Shown: positions 52,379 to 62,195, counted from the stretch's first letter. The stretch: DNA of 64,000 nt from JACVCJ01 sp052437175 (GCA_052437175.1 JBQVOK010000005.1:62001-126000); one strand, 5' to 3'. Program-made: numbers and translations. Notes: generated by a model not told the origin, from the letters alone.

Positions 52379-53311
52379 TTACAGGCCGAAGGTTTTGGTA
52401 TTTAGGGAATAAGCGCCCCAGATACCGCTGCCGTTGTTGATGTTGTCGTATACCTGTACGGGATTACCGAAGGGATTGCCTGCGCTGCCCTGGTACTGGC
52501 TTACGGAGTTTATGTATTCGTAATAGGCTTTGCTGCATTTGCGGAGTTCCAGGTACAGTTCGCCCTGGCCGGGCTCGCAGCCGTTTATCGAATGGTTCAC
52601 AGGGAAGGTGAACCGTATCTCTTTACCGTTGCGGTCTGCATCACTGAAGGCCACACCGTGGTAATAGCCGATGTCCTGGTAACGTACATTGGCATACGAG
52701 GATGCATTGGCATTATTGCCGCTGCCCAGCGGATTGTCCAGGTCGTAGCTGATGTCGGCATAATCCTGGAAGGATACCTGTCCGTTCATATAGCAGCGTT
52801 TATACAGCACCGCATGGTAAAAATCGCCGGGTTGCGGCGGATCGTCAAAACGGAAATCCACCAGCAGGTACTGAGAACCATCGGCAATGAACGAATCGGC
52901 GCTCAGGCTTTTCAGGGCTACGGGCTGCGGCATGAACTCCTCTCCGGAAGACACGGGAGCGTCCACTCCGGGTATTTGGGCCTGTATGCGGTAGGTACGG
53001 CCCGGTACGGCATTCCAGCTGCTTTCATAGCGGTTGCTCTGGCTGTTATAGCTGAGTACCTTCTGAACACCGTTTTCGTATACCCATACCTGGGCATCGG
53101 GAATAACGTCAAAGGCTGCCTGTGCGCCCGGGCCAAGTACAGGTTTGCTGCGGGTAAGGTGTACACTCAGGGTGGTATCGGCGCGCAGAAGGCCGTTCAG
53201 TACGGGGCGTCCGGAGAGATCTTCCAGGTCGGCGTTCACTTCTTTGGTGCAGGAAAAAAGCAGCAGGCTGCCGATGCAAATAAGTATATACTGTAAAAGA
53301 TGCCTGTTCAT
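52379..53311 (-). CDS. DUF4249 lipoprotein
   Basis: A 310-residue lipoprotein. The signal peptide (residues 1-21) has the lipobox LLLFSC followed by TKEVNADL. The mature part is beta-rich with PDAQVWVYENGVQKVLSY and PGRTYRIQAQIPG, the DUF4249 pattern. Proteins of this family are usually encoded just after a TonB receptor and are thought to be its surface partner, comparable to SusD in position but not in fold; the transported substrate is unknown. One bp separates it from the receptor gene. Confidence 0.87.
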   Translation of the reverse strand: MNRHLLQYILICIGSLLLFSCTKEVNADLEDLSGRPVLNGLLRADTTLSVHLTRSKPVLGPGAQAAFDVIPDAQVWVYENGVQKVLSYNSQSNRYESSWNAVPGRTYRIQAQIPGVDAPVSSGEEFMPQPVALKSLSADSFIADGSQYLLVDFRFDDPPQPGDFYHAVLYKRCYMNGQVSFQDYADISYDLDNPLGSGNNANASSYANVRYQDIGYYHGVAFSDADRNGKEIRFTFPVNHSINGCEPGQGELYLELRKCSKAYYEYINSVSQYQGSAGNPFGNPVQVYDNINNGSGIWGAYSLNTKTFGL

Positions 53312-53312
53312 T

Positions 53313-55907
53313 TTATCTGAATTTGAAAATATAACTAAAGGATGGTATGATGGGTGAAATGGAAACCTGGTTCAGTTTACCGGCGTTCACGTAGTAGAAA
53401 AAGGGGTTTTGGCGGTTGTAGACATTGTATATACTGATGTTCCAGGTGCGGTGCCCCCATTTGGTCTTTTTATGGAAATTAAGGGCAAGATCGAGGCGGT
53501 GATTGGCTTTCATACGGAAACCGTTGCGGTTCTCAAAATTGTGTACCACATCAAAATCGTTACCGGGCTCGGCTACGGGAATGGTCTCTACCGGCAGGGT
53601 TATGGCATTGCCGGTACCGTATACCCAGGTAGCGCATACTTCTATTTTGGGGGTAATGGCGTAGGAAAGGGTGATCTCGAAATCGTGGCGGCGGTCGTAT
53701 TTATACGGGAAGGGCTTTCCGCCGTTCAGGTCGGCAAAGCGGCGGTTGGTCCAGGACAGTGTATAACCGGCCCAGCCCGTGATCTTACCGGTCTTTTTAC
53801 GAAGGAAGAATTCAGCTCCGTACGATTCGCCCTTGCCCTGGGTAAGGCTTTGCTCCCAGTTGCTGCCGGTAAGCAGGAAAGAAGAACCGTTACGGTATTC
53901 CAGTACATTATCCATGGTTTTATAATAGCCTTCCACACTGCTCTGGAACAGGTTGCCCCAGTCTTTGAACAGGCCCAGGGCCACCTGCCGGCTGCGTTGT
54001 GGCTTTATCTGCCCGGTAGAAGGCAGCCAGATGTCTGTAGGCAGGTTTATGCCCGGGTTCGACAGCAGTTGTACATACTGGGCCATTTCGGCATAGGAGG
54101 CCTTCAGGGCAAAATTCTCCATGATCTTGAACGAAGCGCTTACACGGGGCTGCAGCGACCAGTAGGTCTTTCCCTGTACATGAAAGGTGCTGCCGTGCAG
54201 TCCGAAATTGACCCCGAAACGCGGATGTGCTTTCCATTCGTCCTCGATGTAGATCTGGGTCTCGCCCGCGGTTACACGGCCCGTATTATCTGTGCTGCTG
54301 CTGTCGTTCATGTATTGCCGCGTGATACCGGGCGAAAAATAGTGAAAGATGTAGCGGCCCCCGAACTTTACATGGTGACGCGGAGAAGCAAACCAGTCAA
54401 AATCCACCGCTCCGGCCAGGTCGTCGATCCCGGAGCGGTAATCAAAACCCATGTTCAGTGTATCGCCATAGGCGACCGATTCGAGCCCCGAACCTGTTTT
54501 AAAACGGAAGCGCGTATAGGTTAGCGTGGTATTCATGAACAGCGAGGGCGAAACGGCATAGTTCCAGCGCAGTGCCGTGGTAACGTTGTTCCAGCCCAGC
54601 TTTGACTTAAGCCGGTACGAGCTGCCCGCAGGCTGATTCTTGTCGCGGAAGCGCAGCGAAAGGTTGTCTTCGCCGGTATAAGCGCTCAGGTACAGGCGGT
54701 GTTTGTCGTTTATCTTCCAGTTTATTTTCCCGTTGATATCGTAGAAATAGTACGAGAAACCGGTGGCCGATTTTTTACTCAGGTTCATGGGCAGCAGGAA
54801 CAGGTCCATGAAGGTGCGGCGGGCACTGAGCAGGAAAGAGACCTTGTTCTTTACGATGGGACCTTCGGCGGTAAGTTTCACCGCCAGGGGACTCACCGAA
54901 CCTTCTCCGCGGAAGCGGTTCATATTCCCTTCTTTCATGGTGATGTCGAGCACGGAAGAAAGGCGTCCGCCGTAGCGTGCCGGGAAGCCGCCCTTGATCA
55001 GTTCGGCACGGCTGATGGCGTCGGTATTGAACACCGACAGAAAGCCGAAGAGATGCGAGGCATTGTATACGGGTACGCCGTCGAGCAGGATCAGGTTCTG
55101 GTCGGGGCCGCCGCCGCGAACGTAAAAGCCGGTACTGCCTTCACCGCCCGATTGTACGCCGGGCATAAGCTGTATCACGCGCAACAGGTCGGTTTCTCCA
55201 AAAAGGGTGGGTATCCGCTCTATCTCTTCCTGCGTAAGGGTAACACTGCTCATGCGGGTGCCCTCAGAAACACGGTCATCGCGCTCGGCACTAACCACCA
55301 CGGTAGAAAGACCGGTATTGCTTTCGAGCAGTATTTCCACGCCGTGCTCTTCCAGTCCGGAGTACACCAACGAACGGCTTTTGTAACCTATATACGAAAA
55401 CCGGAGGTCCACACTGTCGGTTTCGGGCAGGTGCAGGCTAAAGTAACCAAAGGTATTGGTACTGGTGCCGATGGTGCTGCCCGGGATAAAAACCGAGGCA
55501 CCGATCAGGTTTTCGCCGCTGGCGGCGTCGCGCAGGTAGCCGGATATCTTGTTACGTCCGGGTTTCAGGCCCTGTCCGGAAGGTTTCAGGGCCTGCTGCG
55601 GCCGGATAATATAACCGTCGGCCTGTTGCACGGCTTCCAGTCCGGTGTCTTTAAGGATCATCAGCAGGGCTTCTTCGGCCGTTTTACCGCTGAAGTCGCC
55701 GCTTACACGGTGTTTTTCAGGGAGCAGGGCCGGGTTGTAATACAGGGGCAGGCCACTGTGTTTTTCCCAGCGTTTAAGGGCGTCGGGCAGGGGCAGGTCC
55801 CTGAATACAAGGCTCTTGTTGTTTTGTGCCGAAAGCAGGGCCGGCAGCAGGAAACAGAGCATCAGTAGCAGAAGACCCGCCGGTCTGTTGTTGTTGTCTT
55901 TTTTCAT
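53313..55907 (-). CDS. TonB-dependent receptor with signalling (STN) domain
   Basis: An 864-residue outer-membrane transporter. A signal peptide (1-27) is followed by the STN/secretin-TonB domain (about 30-100, FRDLPLPDALKRWEKHSGL ... FSGKTAEEALLMIL), which senses and signals to FecR. A CarboxypepD-like domain (about 118-200, ISGYLRDAASGENLIGASV) is next, then the plug (about 220-330, VTLTQEEIERIPTLFGETDLL, VLDITMKEGN) and a beta-barrel ending VSISPIIPSFSYIFKFR. With the upstream FecR and sigma genes it forms a cell-surface signalling system. The ligand is unknown; iron complexes or oligomers are both possible. Confidence 0.93.
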   Translation of the reverse strand: MKKDNNNRPAGLLLLMLCFLLPALLSAQNNKSLVFRDLPLPDALKRWEKHSGLPLYYNPALLPEKHRVSGDFSGKTAEEALLMILKDTGLEAVQQADGYIIRPQQALKPSGQGLKPGRNKISGYLRDAASGENLIGASVFIPGSTIGTSTNTFGYFSLHLPETDSVDLRFSYIGYKSRSLVYSGLEEHGVEILLESNTGLSTVVVSAERDDRVSEGTRMSSVTLTQEEIERIPTLFGETDLLRVIQLMPGVQSGGEGSTGFYVRGGGPDQNLILLDGVPVYNASHLFGFLSVFNTDAISRAELIKGGFPARYGGRLSSVLDITMKEGNMNRFRGEGSVSPLAVKLTAEGPIVKNKVSFLLSARRTFMDLFLLPMNLSKKSATGFSYYFYDINGKINWKINDKHRLYLSAYTGEDNLSLRFRDKNQPAGSSYRLKSKLGWNNVTTALRWNYAVSPSLFMNTTLTYTRFRFKTGSGLESVAYGDTLNMGFDYRSGIDDLAGAVDFDWFASPRHHVKFGGRYIFHYFSPGITRQYMNDSSSTDNTGRVTAGETQIYIEDEWKAHPRFGVNFGLHGSTFHVQGKTYWSLQPRVSASFKIMENFALKASYAEMAQYVQLLSNPGINLPTDIWLPSTGQIKPQRSRQVALGLFKDWGNLFQSSVEGYYKTMDNVLEYRNGSSFLLTGSNWEQSLTQGKGESYGAEFFLRKKTGKITGWAGYTLSWTNRRFADLNGGKPFPYKYDRRHDFEITLSYAITPKIEVCATWVYGTGNAITLPVETIPVAEPGNDFDVVHNFENRNGFRMKANHRLDLALNFHKKTKWGHRTWNISIYNVYNRQNPFFYYVNAGKLNQVSISPIIPSFSYIFKFR

Positions 55908-55942
55908 TTTACGTTTTCTGATAAGCGAAAACCATTACCACA

Positions 55943-56893
55943 TCAGGGTTTTGTGCTTACGTACACATAACCCGACGAATCGGAGAAAACGATATGGAGC
56001 GTTTCGGAAAGAATAAGGCGGGCCTGTGTCTCGGGCAGCGCGCGCAGGGTACCGGTAAAGTGCAGATTCTCTGCGCCGGGTTGCAAAACATAGCGGCTGC
56101 CGTAAACATGCTGCATGGTGCGTATGATGTAGGGCAGGGAATCATTATCAAAGGTCATCTGCCCGGTTCTCCAGGCCAGCGTATTGGGGTCTGCCTCAGC
56201 GTACACGGCCTGTTTACTGTTTTTAGGCAGCAGGGCGGCCTGTCCGGCCGTCAGGGTAAGGGCTTCGCCGTTTATACGACCGAAAGCTACTTTTCCTTCG
56301 GTGACCATAAGGCGGTATGCACCGCTGCTGTCTTCTGCCAGGTTGAATTCGGTTCCCAGTACCCGGGTGCGGCTGCCGCCGGTTTCCGTTATAAAGGGAT
56401 GCCCCGGGTCTTTTGCCACGTCGAAGTAGGCTTCACCTTTCAGTTGCACCAGGCGTTCGTCCTCCGCAAAATATTCGGGATAGCGGAGTTCAGAATTACG
56501 GTTCAGCCATACCCGCGAGCCGTCGGGTAGTTTTACTTCCCGTACCTGGTTGCCGGAGCTCAGCACGATCATGCGGGCGCTGCCGCTGTGTCCGTTGCCC
56601 AGGCTTTTCCAGAGCATAAAGGCACACATACCCAGCATAAAGAGTACAGCCGCAGCTATCGCGGGCCGGTATTTCCGCGTCCACGAAAGTACGGGGGCCG
56701 GGCGTACCTGCTGAAGCGCTTTTTCCGCATCGTACTGTGCGGCTTCTGCACTGAGCCAGAGGCTGAGGGCCGCACGGTATTCTGCCTGCAGGGCCTCGTT
56801 TCTTTCCAAAAGTTCAAAGAACGCTTTCTCCTGTTCTGTATCAGCCTCTCCGGCCAATATCAATGGTAACAGTATGTCAAATTGTTCGTTCAT
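55943..56893 (-). CDS. FecR-type anti-sigma factor
   Basis: A 316-residue inner-membrane anti-sigma protein. The N-terminal cytoplasmic part (1-75) would bind the sigma factor; one transmembrane helix follows (about 77-96, IAAAVLFMLGMCAFMLWKSL). The FecR domain (about 110-220) has VREVKLPDGSRVWLNRNSE, LKGEAYFDVAKDPGHPF, TRVLGTEFNLAEDS, and a C-terminal DUF4974 part (GQMTFDNDSLPYIIRTMQHV) is like the STN domain. It relays signals from the downstream TonB receptor to the upstream sigma factor. The gene order sigma-FecR-receptor is classical. Confidence 0.95.
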   Translation of the reverse strand: MNEQFDILLPLILAGEADTEQEKAFFELLERNEALQAEYRAALSLWLSAEAAQYDAEKALQQVRPAPVLSWTRKYRPAIAAAVLFMLGMCAFMLWKSLGNGHSGSARMIVLSSGNQVREVKLPDGSRVWLNRNSELRYPEYFAEDERLVQLKGEAYFDVAKDPGHPFITETGGSRTRVLGTEFNLAEDSSGAYRLMVTEGKVAFGRINGEALTLTAGQAALLPKNSKQAVYAEADPNTLAWRTGQMTFDNDSLPYIIRTMQHVYGSRYVLQPGAENLHFTGTLRALPETQARLILSETLHIVFSDSSGYVYVSTKP

Positions 56894-56914
56894 TCCCGCG
56901 AGAATTCATTGTGA

Positions 56915-57526
56915 TCACATAGTAAAGACATCCCAGAACCATTTTACCCCCAAAAGAAAATGAAAAAAAATCTGAACCGTCAGGTTTGCAAGCTGTTGCC
57001 TTAGTTTTTTTAAGGCGATCCCTACCTGGTTCTCTACGGTTTTGGGCGAAATGTTCAGTGCTTCGGCGATCTGTTTATAGCTTTTGTTTTCGAAACGGCT
57101 CATGCCAAAGATCTTCCGGCAGCTTTCCGGCAGTTCTTCCACGGCTTTATCTATCTGCATGCGGATGCGTTCCATTTCGGCGGCATCCAGGCTTTCGTCG
57201 TACAGTATATGTTTTTCGGTGATCTCTTCGTTTTGTATGCGGCCGTCGCGGCGCAGGCGGTTCAGGGCCGCGTTACGCACAGCCCTCGAAATATAGGCCG
57301 CCGGGTTATCGGCCGGGGGCAGCTGTGCATGCTGTTCCCACAGTTTTTTGAAAATTTCCTGCACCAGGTCTTCGGCATCGTCCTGCGAGCGGACAAGAAA
57401 ACGGGCACGGGCACAATGCAGGGCATAATATTTTTTAAAAAGAAACGTAAACGACGCCGCGTTGCCTTTGCGGAGTTCATCCCAGTGAAACAGGTCCGTA
57501 TGGGGTTCGTGCGGTGCTGTGCTCAT
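56915..57526 (-). CDS. ECF sigma factor (FecI-like)
   Basis: A 203-residue sigma factor. Region 2 (about 30-100) has SQDDAEDLVQEIFKKLWEQ and YISRAVRNAALNRLRRD; region 4 (about 130-185) has CRKIFGMSRFENKSYKQIAEA and SPKTVENQVGIALKKL, the helix-turn-helix for the -35-type element. The final 20 residues are hydrophobic and aromatic (VQIFFHFLLGVKWFWDVFTM), a tail seen in many FecI-like factors of Bacteroidota. It would be held by FecR until the receptor is loaded. It heads the minus-strand cluster to 51227. Confidence 0.95.
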   Translation of the reverse strand: MSTAPHEPHTDLFHWDELRKGNAASFTFLFKKYYALHCARARFLVRSQDDAEDLVQEIFKKLWEQHAQLPPADNPAAYISRAVRNAALNRLRRDGRIQNEEITEKHILYDESLDAAEMERIRMQIDKAVEELPESCRKIFGMSRFENKSYKQIAEALNISPKTVENQVGIALKKLRQQLANLTVQIFFHFLLGVKWFWDVFTM

Positions 57527-57635
57527 GCGTTGGCCGTGTGGGGCTGCAAAGATGCATTTTTTTTAAGAAGCGTCAGATTTTTTTGCAAAATACGATCCTT
57601 TGACTAAATTAATGCCCAACAAATTGACGAAAAAA

Positions 57636-58664
57636 ATGGCAAAAGATGAAAAGCTGATGAAGCTGGATGCGTTAAAATTAACGCTGGACAAGCTGGAGAA
57701 GGAGTATGGAAAAGGTGCGGTGATGCGTTTGGGTGACAGGAGTGTGGATAATATAGAGGCCATTCCTTCGGGTTCGTTGTCGCTCGACCTGGCACTGGGC
57801 GTGGGCGGTTATCCGCGCGGCCGTGTGATCGAGATCTACGGTCCGGAGTCTTCGGGTAAAACAACCCTTACCATTCACGCCATTGCCGAGGCACAAAAAC
57901 AGGGCGGTATTGCAGCATTTATCGATGCGGAGCACGCCTTTGACCGTTTTTATGCCGAAAAACTGGGCGTGGATATCAACAACCTGCTCATTTCCCAGCC
58001 CGACAACGGGGAACAGGCGCTCGAGATCGCCGATCACCTGATCCGTTCCGGAGCCATCGATATCATTGTGATCGACTCTGTGGCGGCACTCGTTCCCAAA
58101 AGCGAGCTGGAAGGCGAAATGGGCGACAGTAAAATGGGTCTGCAGGCCCGCCTTATGTCGCAGGCCCTGCGTAAACTTACGGCCACCATCAACAAAACCG
58201 GCTGTACCTGTATCTTTATTAACCAGCTGCGCGAAAAGATCGGCGTAATGTTCGGTAACCCCGAAACGACCACCGGTGGTAACGCGCTTAAATATTACTC
58301 GTCCATCCGCCTGGACATCCGCCGTATCGGCCAGATCAAAGACGGGGAAGATGTGGTAGGTAACCGCGCCCGTGTAAAAGTGGTGAAGAACAAAGTGGCG
58401 CCTCCGTTCCGCCAGGCCGAATTCGATATTATGTACGGCGAAGGGGTAAGCAAAGTGGGCGAAATACTGGATATGGCCGTGGAACTGAACGTGGTGAAGA
58501 AAAGCGGCGCATGGTTCAGCTACGGCGATACCAAACTGGGTCAGGGCCGCGATGCCGTGAAACAGCTGCTGAAAGACAATCCCGAACTCTGCGAGGAACT
58601 GGAGAAAAAGATCAAGGAAGTGATCTTCTCCGGCGAAAAACCCGAGAAAGCCGACAAAAAATAG
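57636..58664 (+). CDS. recA: RecA recombinase
   Basis: A 342-residue recombinase that forms filaments on single-stranded DNA, pairs homologous DNA and triggers LexA cleavage. Walker A is GPESSGKT; Walker B is IIVIDSVAALV; the L1/L2 DNA-binding regions include GEMGDSKMGLQARLMSQALR and GNPETTTGGNALKYYSS. The start MAKDEKLMKLDALKLTLDK at ATG 57636 fits homologues; ATG 57612 would add eight residues and remains possible, and the TTG at 57600 is not used. The gene is divergent from the ECF sigma gene. Confidence 0.97.
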   Translation: MAKDEKLMKLDALKLTLDKLEKEYGKGAVMRLGDRSVDNIEAIPSGSLSLDLALGVGGYPRGRVIEIYGPESSGKTTLTIHAIAEAQKQGGIAAFIDAEHAFDRFYAEKLGVDINNLLISQPDNGEQALEIADHLIRSGAIDIIVIDSVAALVPKSELEGEMGDSKMGLQARLMSQALRKLTATINKTGCTCIFINQLREKIGVMFGNPETTTGGNALKYYSSIRLDIRRIGQIKDGEDVVGNRARVKVVKNKVAPPFRQAEFDIMYGEGVSKVGEILDMAVELNVVKKSGAWFSYGDTKLGQGRDAVKQLLKDNPELCEELEKKIKEVIFSGEKPEKADKK

Positions 58665-58702
58665 GCACCGTTATTCTTGAAGAATACGTCGTTTTAAACG
58701 AC

Positions 58703-58728
58703 AAAAGGGGGCAAAAGCCCCCTTTTTT
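58703..58728. terminator. Bidirectional terminator
   Basis: AAAAGGGGGC (58703-58712) pairs with GCCCCCTTTT (58717-58726) around AAAA and is followed by further T. It ends recA and the converging paralogue gene; the latter's stop codon region is adjacent. Confidence 0.92.
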
Positions 58729-60310
58729 ATTCCTTAATTTTTATAAGCGTGTTATTGTCGTAAGTTTCAATAAAAAAGTTGAAGGACGGTGGCTTTTCTC
58801 CGGTACCTCTGTTCAGAATGGTTCCCGGCGATAATTCAAAAAGATATTCAGGAATAATTTTCCCGGCATTGTTCTTACCAGGTAAAAGATATCTTTTTTC
58901 AATATCTCCGGATGTTGAAATGACGGCCAGGACAATATCTGAATCCCTTACATTATCCCATCTTCTGGGCTTTTCTCCATCCTTGGTCTGCCTGTTACCC
59001 GGATAGTCAAGATAAAATACATAAAGTTGATCCTCAAACAGGAACCCTTTTATTCCTGTTCCTATAGTATTATCTATCAGGTATTGGTACTTAGGCAGAC
59101 GGACGTTCCATTCCGACTCACCCTCAGCATTTACAGAAGATATAACAACATCTTCAAATATATGATGGATGGAAGGCTCAGGGGTACGACTTTCAAATCT
59201 TGAAACATGGTACTTTTCTCCGATCAGATAAAAGCCACCGTTGCTTCTCATAAATATTTGCTTAGGTTCCAGCCAGGGAAGACCTTTATAGTCTTTTTCA
59301 AAACTGTATATTTTTATTAGGTCTTCTGTAAACGGAAGTTGTTTATTGGCTTCCAACTCCATGGTATTCTTACGGATAATAGCAGTTTGAATACCGGCAC
59401 TGGTATAAACATCTTCTGAGGAATGATAGCCGCTTATTCTGAAATCTTCGCCGGAATCGGTTACCAGTATTTCCTGCATAAACCGAAGCGGAGCAATATC
59501 TATCATATACTGCTCATTCTTATCTTCTGACAGGTGATAGATAATCAGCTGATCGGACCCTTTTGTGTTTGTTTTCTTGTTGGGAAATAGTGTATGTCTT
59601 ACAAAAATATACATTTCATCATCTCTCAACGTATTGGCGAGGACTTTATACGAACCATCACCGCCACCTATGACTATTTTCTGCTCCCATATTTTTTGAA
59701 AATCAGGTGTATAAAGATTAAATGCGTATGGAGTTCCCTTATTATCTGCCAGTTTCTCAGCATATCCCACAATAATATTGGAGTTGTTTTTTACACCGGC
59801 AATAAGGTAATAGCCCTGTGAATAATACGCATAATCTCCGCCGGTTTGATAATGTCTCAGATCGGCAGTAGAGGCCTCTATGATCTTTGTTCTTTCTCCC
59901 GCTTTTCCTGTCTGCGGATCTATTGCCTGGAAATACAGACTTCTCTCTGGATTCGTAGTCCTTTCTGAATAGAAAACATACGGTGTTCCATTTACCTCAG
60001 CGGCACCTTCGAGATAGGTATTAAGACTATTCGGGTCCGTAAAAGGATATAGTGCAGAGTTTGTAACGTTAAAATCAGAATCCAGTTTATAGATGCCATA
60101 GCCATCATAACCATAACGGTCCCGGGTAACTGCGATATAGCCATCTTTCTCATTACCCATCATAGCTATTTTTCTATGCTTTTTAGGGTACTCAATAGAG
60201 GTGCCGATAGTAATGGCCGGATTTGAAAGAGTAGAAGTTTGTGCGAAGGATGAAATTGATAGTGAAATGAATAAAACAGAAAAAATTCTGCGTGCAGAAA
60301 ATGAAAACAT
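58727..60310 (-). CDS. Exported protein of unknown function, A/T-rich paralogue of the next gene
   Basis: A 527-residue exported protein from ATG 60310 (signal peptide MFSFSARRIFSVLFISLSIS). The mature part is beta-rich with repeating strand pairs such as GYIAVTRDRYGYDGYGIYKL, ADNKGTPYAFNLYTPDFQ and NGGFYLIGEKYHVSRFES, suggesting a beta-propeller. It is clearly related to 60405-62042 (both have QKIWEQK/QMIWEKD, RSNGG(F/H)YL(I/V)GE, HIFEDVVISSVNAEGESEW-type strings) but its DNA is visibly richer in A/T. The longer frame to 60466 overlaps the next gene and encodes no signal peptide, so it is rejected. The function is unknown; no T9SS domain is visible. Confidence 0.75.
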   Translation of the reverse strand: MFSFSARRIFSVLFISLSISSFAQTSTLSNPAITIGTSIEYPKKHRKIAMMGNEKDGYIAVTRDRYGYDGYGIYKLDSDFNVTNSALYPFTDPNSLNTYLEGAAEVNGTPYVFYSERTTNPERSLYFQAIDPQTGKAGERTKIIEASTADLRHYQTGGDYAYYSQGYYLIAGVKNNSNIIVGYAEKLADNKGTPYAFNLYTPDFQKIWEQKIVIGGGDGSYKVLANTLRDDEMYIFVRHTLFPNKKTNTKGSDQLIIYHLSEDKNEQYMIDIAPLRFMQEILVTDSGEDFRISGYHSSEDVYTSAGIQTAIIRKNTMELEANKQLPFTEDLIKIYSFEKDYKGLPWLEPKQIFMRSNGGFYLIGEKYHVSRFESRTPEPSIHHIFEDVVISSVNAEGESEWNVRLPKYQYLIDNTIGTGIKGFLFEDQLYVFYLDYPGNRQTKDGEKPRRWDNVRDSDIVLAVISTSGDIEKRYLLPGKNNAGKIIPEYLFELSPGTILNRGTGEKPPSFNFFIETYDNNTLIKIKE

Positions 60311-60404
60311 TGTTTTTTGATGAATTAGAGTGAAATATAAAAAAACAAGTACCCAAATAAGATGAGTACTTGTCCGCACAAAATTAGTAATAATATAGAA
60401 AAAC

Positions 60405-62042
60405 CTAATCCAGCGTAATAAGCGCCGGGGTATTGTTCTTGTAACCGAACAGGCGGGCTTTGGCACCGGAGCTGATCAGTTTGCCCGGAGCCATCTGGGT
60501 GATGTTCAGCGGAATAATGATCTTGTCTTCGCCGCGGGTATCAAACAGGAAATTGGTCTCGGGTTTGCCGTCAGGGCTGATCCGGGTCATGACCAGGGCG
60601 CCGTCCTTAAAGCTGCGGTACTGTACCGGGGCGGAGTTTTCGTCCAGGCCCCTGTTTTTAATGTGGTCCATGTAAAACAGGTACAGGTTGTCGTTGTATT
60701 CAAAAGCGCTTACACTGGCACTGTAGGTGGTATTGGTCAGGTGCTGGTTCTTGGGCACTTTAATGGTCCACTCTTCTTCACCGGCGGCATTCAGGGCCGA
60801 TACAATGATATCCTGGTATATGTAGTGATAAATATGGCGGATATTTCCCCTTGAGTCTGTTATTGTTTCCACGTACATGTAATACTGTTCGCCTACCAGG
60901 TAATGGCCGCCATTACTGCGTTTAATGATCTGGCGGGTTTGCAGGTTGGTCATACCGCGTTCTTCGCCGCGTTTTTCCTCTTTGCGGTCCATCTTACGCT
61001 TGTCACGGGCCGATTCAAAGGCACGTACCAGTTCCGGTGAAAAGTCGTAACGTTTCAGGTCGGTCATTTCTTTGGTCTCCGGATCGAAAAGCGCCGTGAA
61101 ATACCCTTTATATCCCACACTTTTATCGGTGGTGTAATAGCCTGCGATCATGATATCACCTATATTATCCAGGCTGATGATGAACTCCGACAGGCGGGAA
61201 TCGTTGATATCCTGTTTGTATTCTATGGCCTCGTCGCTGCCATCGGCAATATGGAATACGATGAACTCATCGTAGGGTTTGTTCTTTTGTTTGCCACTGC
61301 CGCCATCCGATTTGTTACGGGCAAAAATATAGATGTCGTTACCGAAAAGACGCTGACCAATGACCGAAAAATTCTGGTCCGGTTTGCCGATGTTCACGTC
61401 TTTTTCCCAGATCATCTGCAGGTCCTTGTTATAGAGTGCATAGCTGTAACGGCGCTGTACAGGCTCGCCACGTTTGCGGTCCTGTTTTTTGGAGTAGTAC
61501 ACCAGGAAATTTGGGTTGTCTTCAAACCCCTGTATGTTGAATTTACCGTAAGTAGCAAATTTAAAATAGCCTGTCATCAGCGGAATACCTTCTACTTTGC
61601 TGTTTTCGGTACTGAGCATCAGCTGGGGCGCTTCGTCGATCTGGCCCAGCCTGGTATTGATCTCCTGGAGATAGAGTTTTTCGGAGTTCAGCTTTTTATC
61701 ATAATCTGTACTTACCAGGTAGCTTTTCTTTCCGAGGGTAATTACGTCCTCAAGCAGGTAATATTTCGATTTGCTTACCGGGCTGGTCGATGAACTTTCC
61801 AGGCCCAGTGTAGGCGAAAGTTTAAAAAGGCCTACTTCTTTTTTGGCAAGATAGGTTACCTGGGTAAAGCCGTTCTCCAGGTCGCCGGCAAAGCCGAATT
61901 TAACATGTTTGGAAGGTAGTTTGATGGTTTCACCGAATTGTACGGTAACCCCGGGCGCGGAATAGGATTCCTGGGCAAGCCCGCTCATCTGCAGGGTAAA
62001 AACGGAAGTAACTGCAAGTATTGCAGTCTTAAAATGATTCAT
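60405..62042 (-). CDS. Exported protein of unknown function, paralogue of the preceding gene
   Basis: A 545-residue exported protein from ATG 62042 (signal peptide MNHFKTAILAVTSVFTLQMS). Strands similar to its neighbour occur in the same order: LQMIWEKDVNIGKPDQNFSV, RSNGGHYLVGEQYYMYVE and IYQDIIVSALNAAGEEEWTI. A Lys/Arg/Glu-rich insertion (RDKRKMDRKEEKRGEERG) is unique to this copy. GC is like the rest of the window. The function is unknown; propeller fold is inferred from regular strands. The gap to the downstream paralogue start is 94 bp, and the pair likely arose by tandem duplication. Confidence 0.75.
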   Translation of the reverse strand: MNHFKTAILAVTSVFTLQMSGLAQESYSAPGVTVQFGETIKLPSKHVKFGFAGDLENGFTQVTYLAKKEVGLFKLSPTLGLESSSTSPVSKSKYYLLEDVITLGKKSYLVSTDYDKKLNSEKLYLQEINTRLGQIDEAPQLMLSTENSKVEGIPLMTGYFKFATYGKFNIQGFEDNPNFLVYYSKKQDRKRGEPVQRRYSYALYNKDLQMIWEKDVNIGKPDQNFSVIGQRLFGNDIYIFARNKSDGGSGKQKNKPYDEFIVFHIADGSDEAIEYKQDINDSRLSEFIISLDNIGDIMIAGYYTTDKSVGYKGYFTALFDPETKEMTDLKRYDFSPELVRAFESARDKRKMDRKEEKRGEERGMTNLQTRQIIKRSNGGHYLVGEQYYMYVETITDSRGNIRHIYHYIYQDIIVSALNAAGEEEWTIKVPKNQHLTNTTYSASVSAFEYNDNLYLFYMDHIKNRGLDENSAPVQYRSFKDGALVMTRISPDGKPETNFLFDTRGEDKIIIPLNITQMAPGKLISSGAKARLFGYKNNTPALITLD

Positions 62043-62195
62043 GATCGTGTATGGAATAAAAATATGGAACAAGGGAAAACCGGCGCCGGGTTCTATACCG
62101 GGGCGAAAATGCAGAGAGCTCGCACAGTGTAAGGGCCGGAACACTGTTAGGATGCATAGCTGTATAGTGTTAAGGCGCACAAAGATAGATGCTTT

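Noticed and set aside
60311..60466. N-terminal extension of the A/T-rich exported protein to 60466
   Set aside because: It overlaps the neighbouring gene's 3' end by 62 bp, does not begin with a signal peptide, and the signal peptide starts at 60310.
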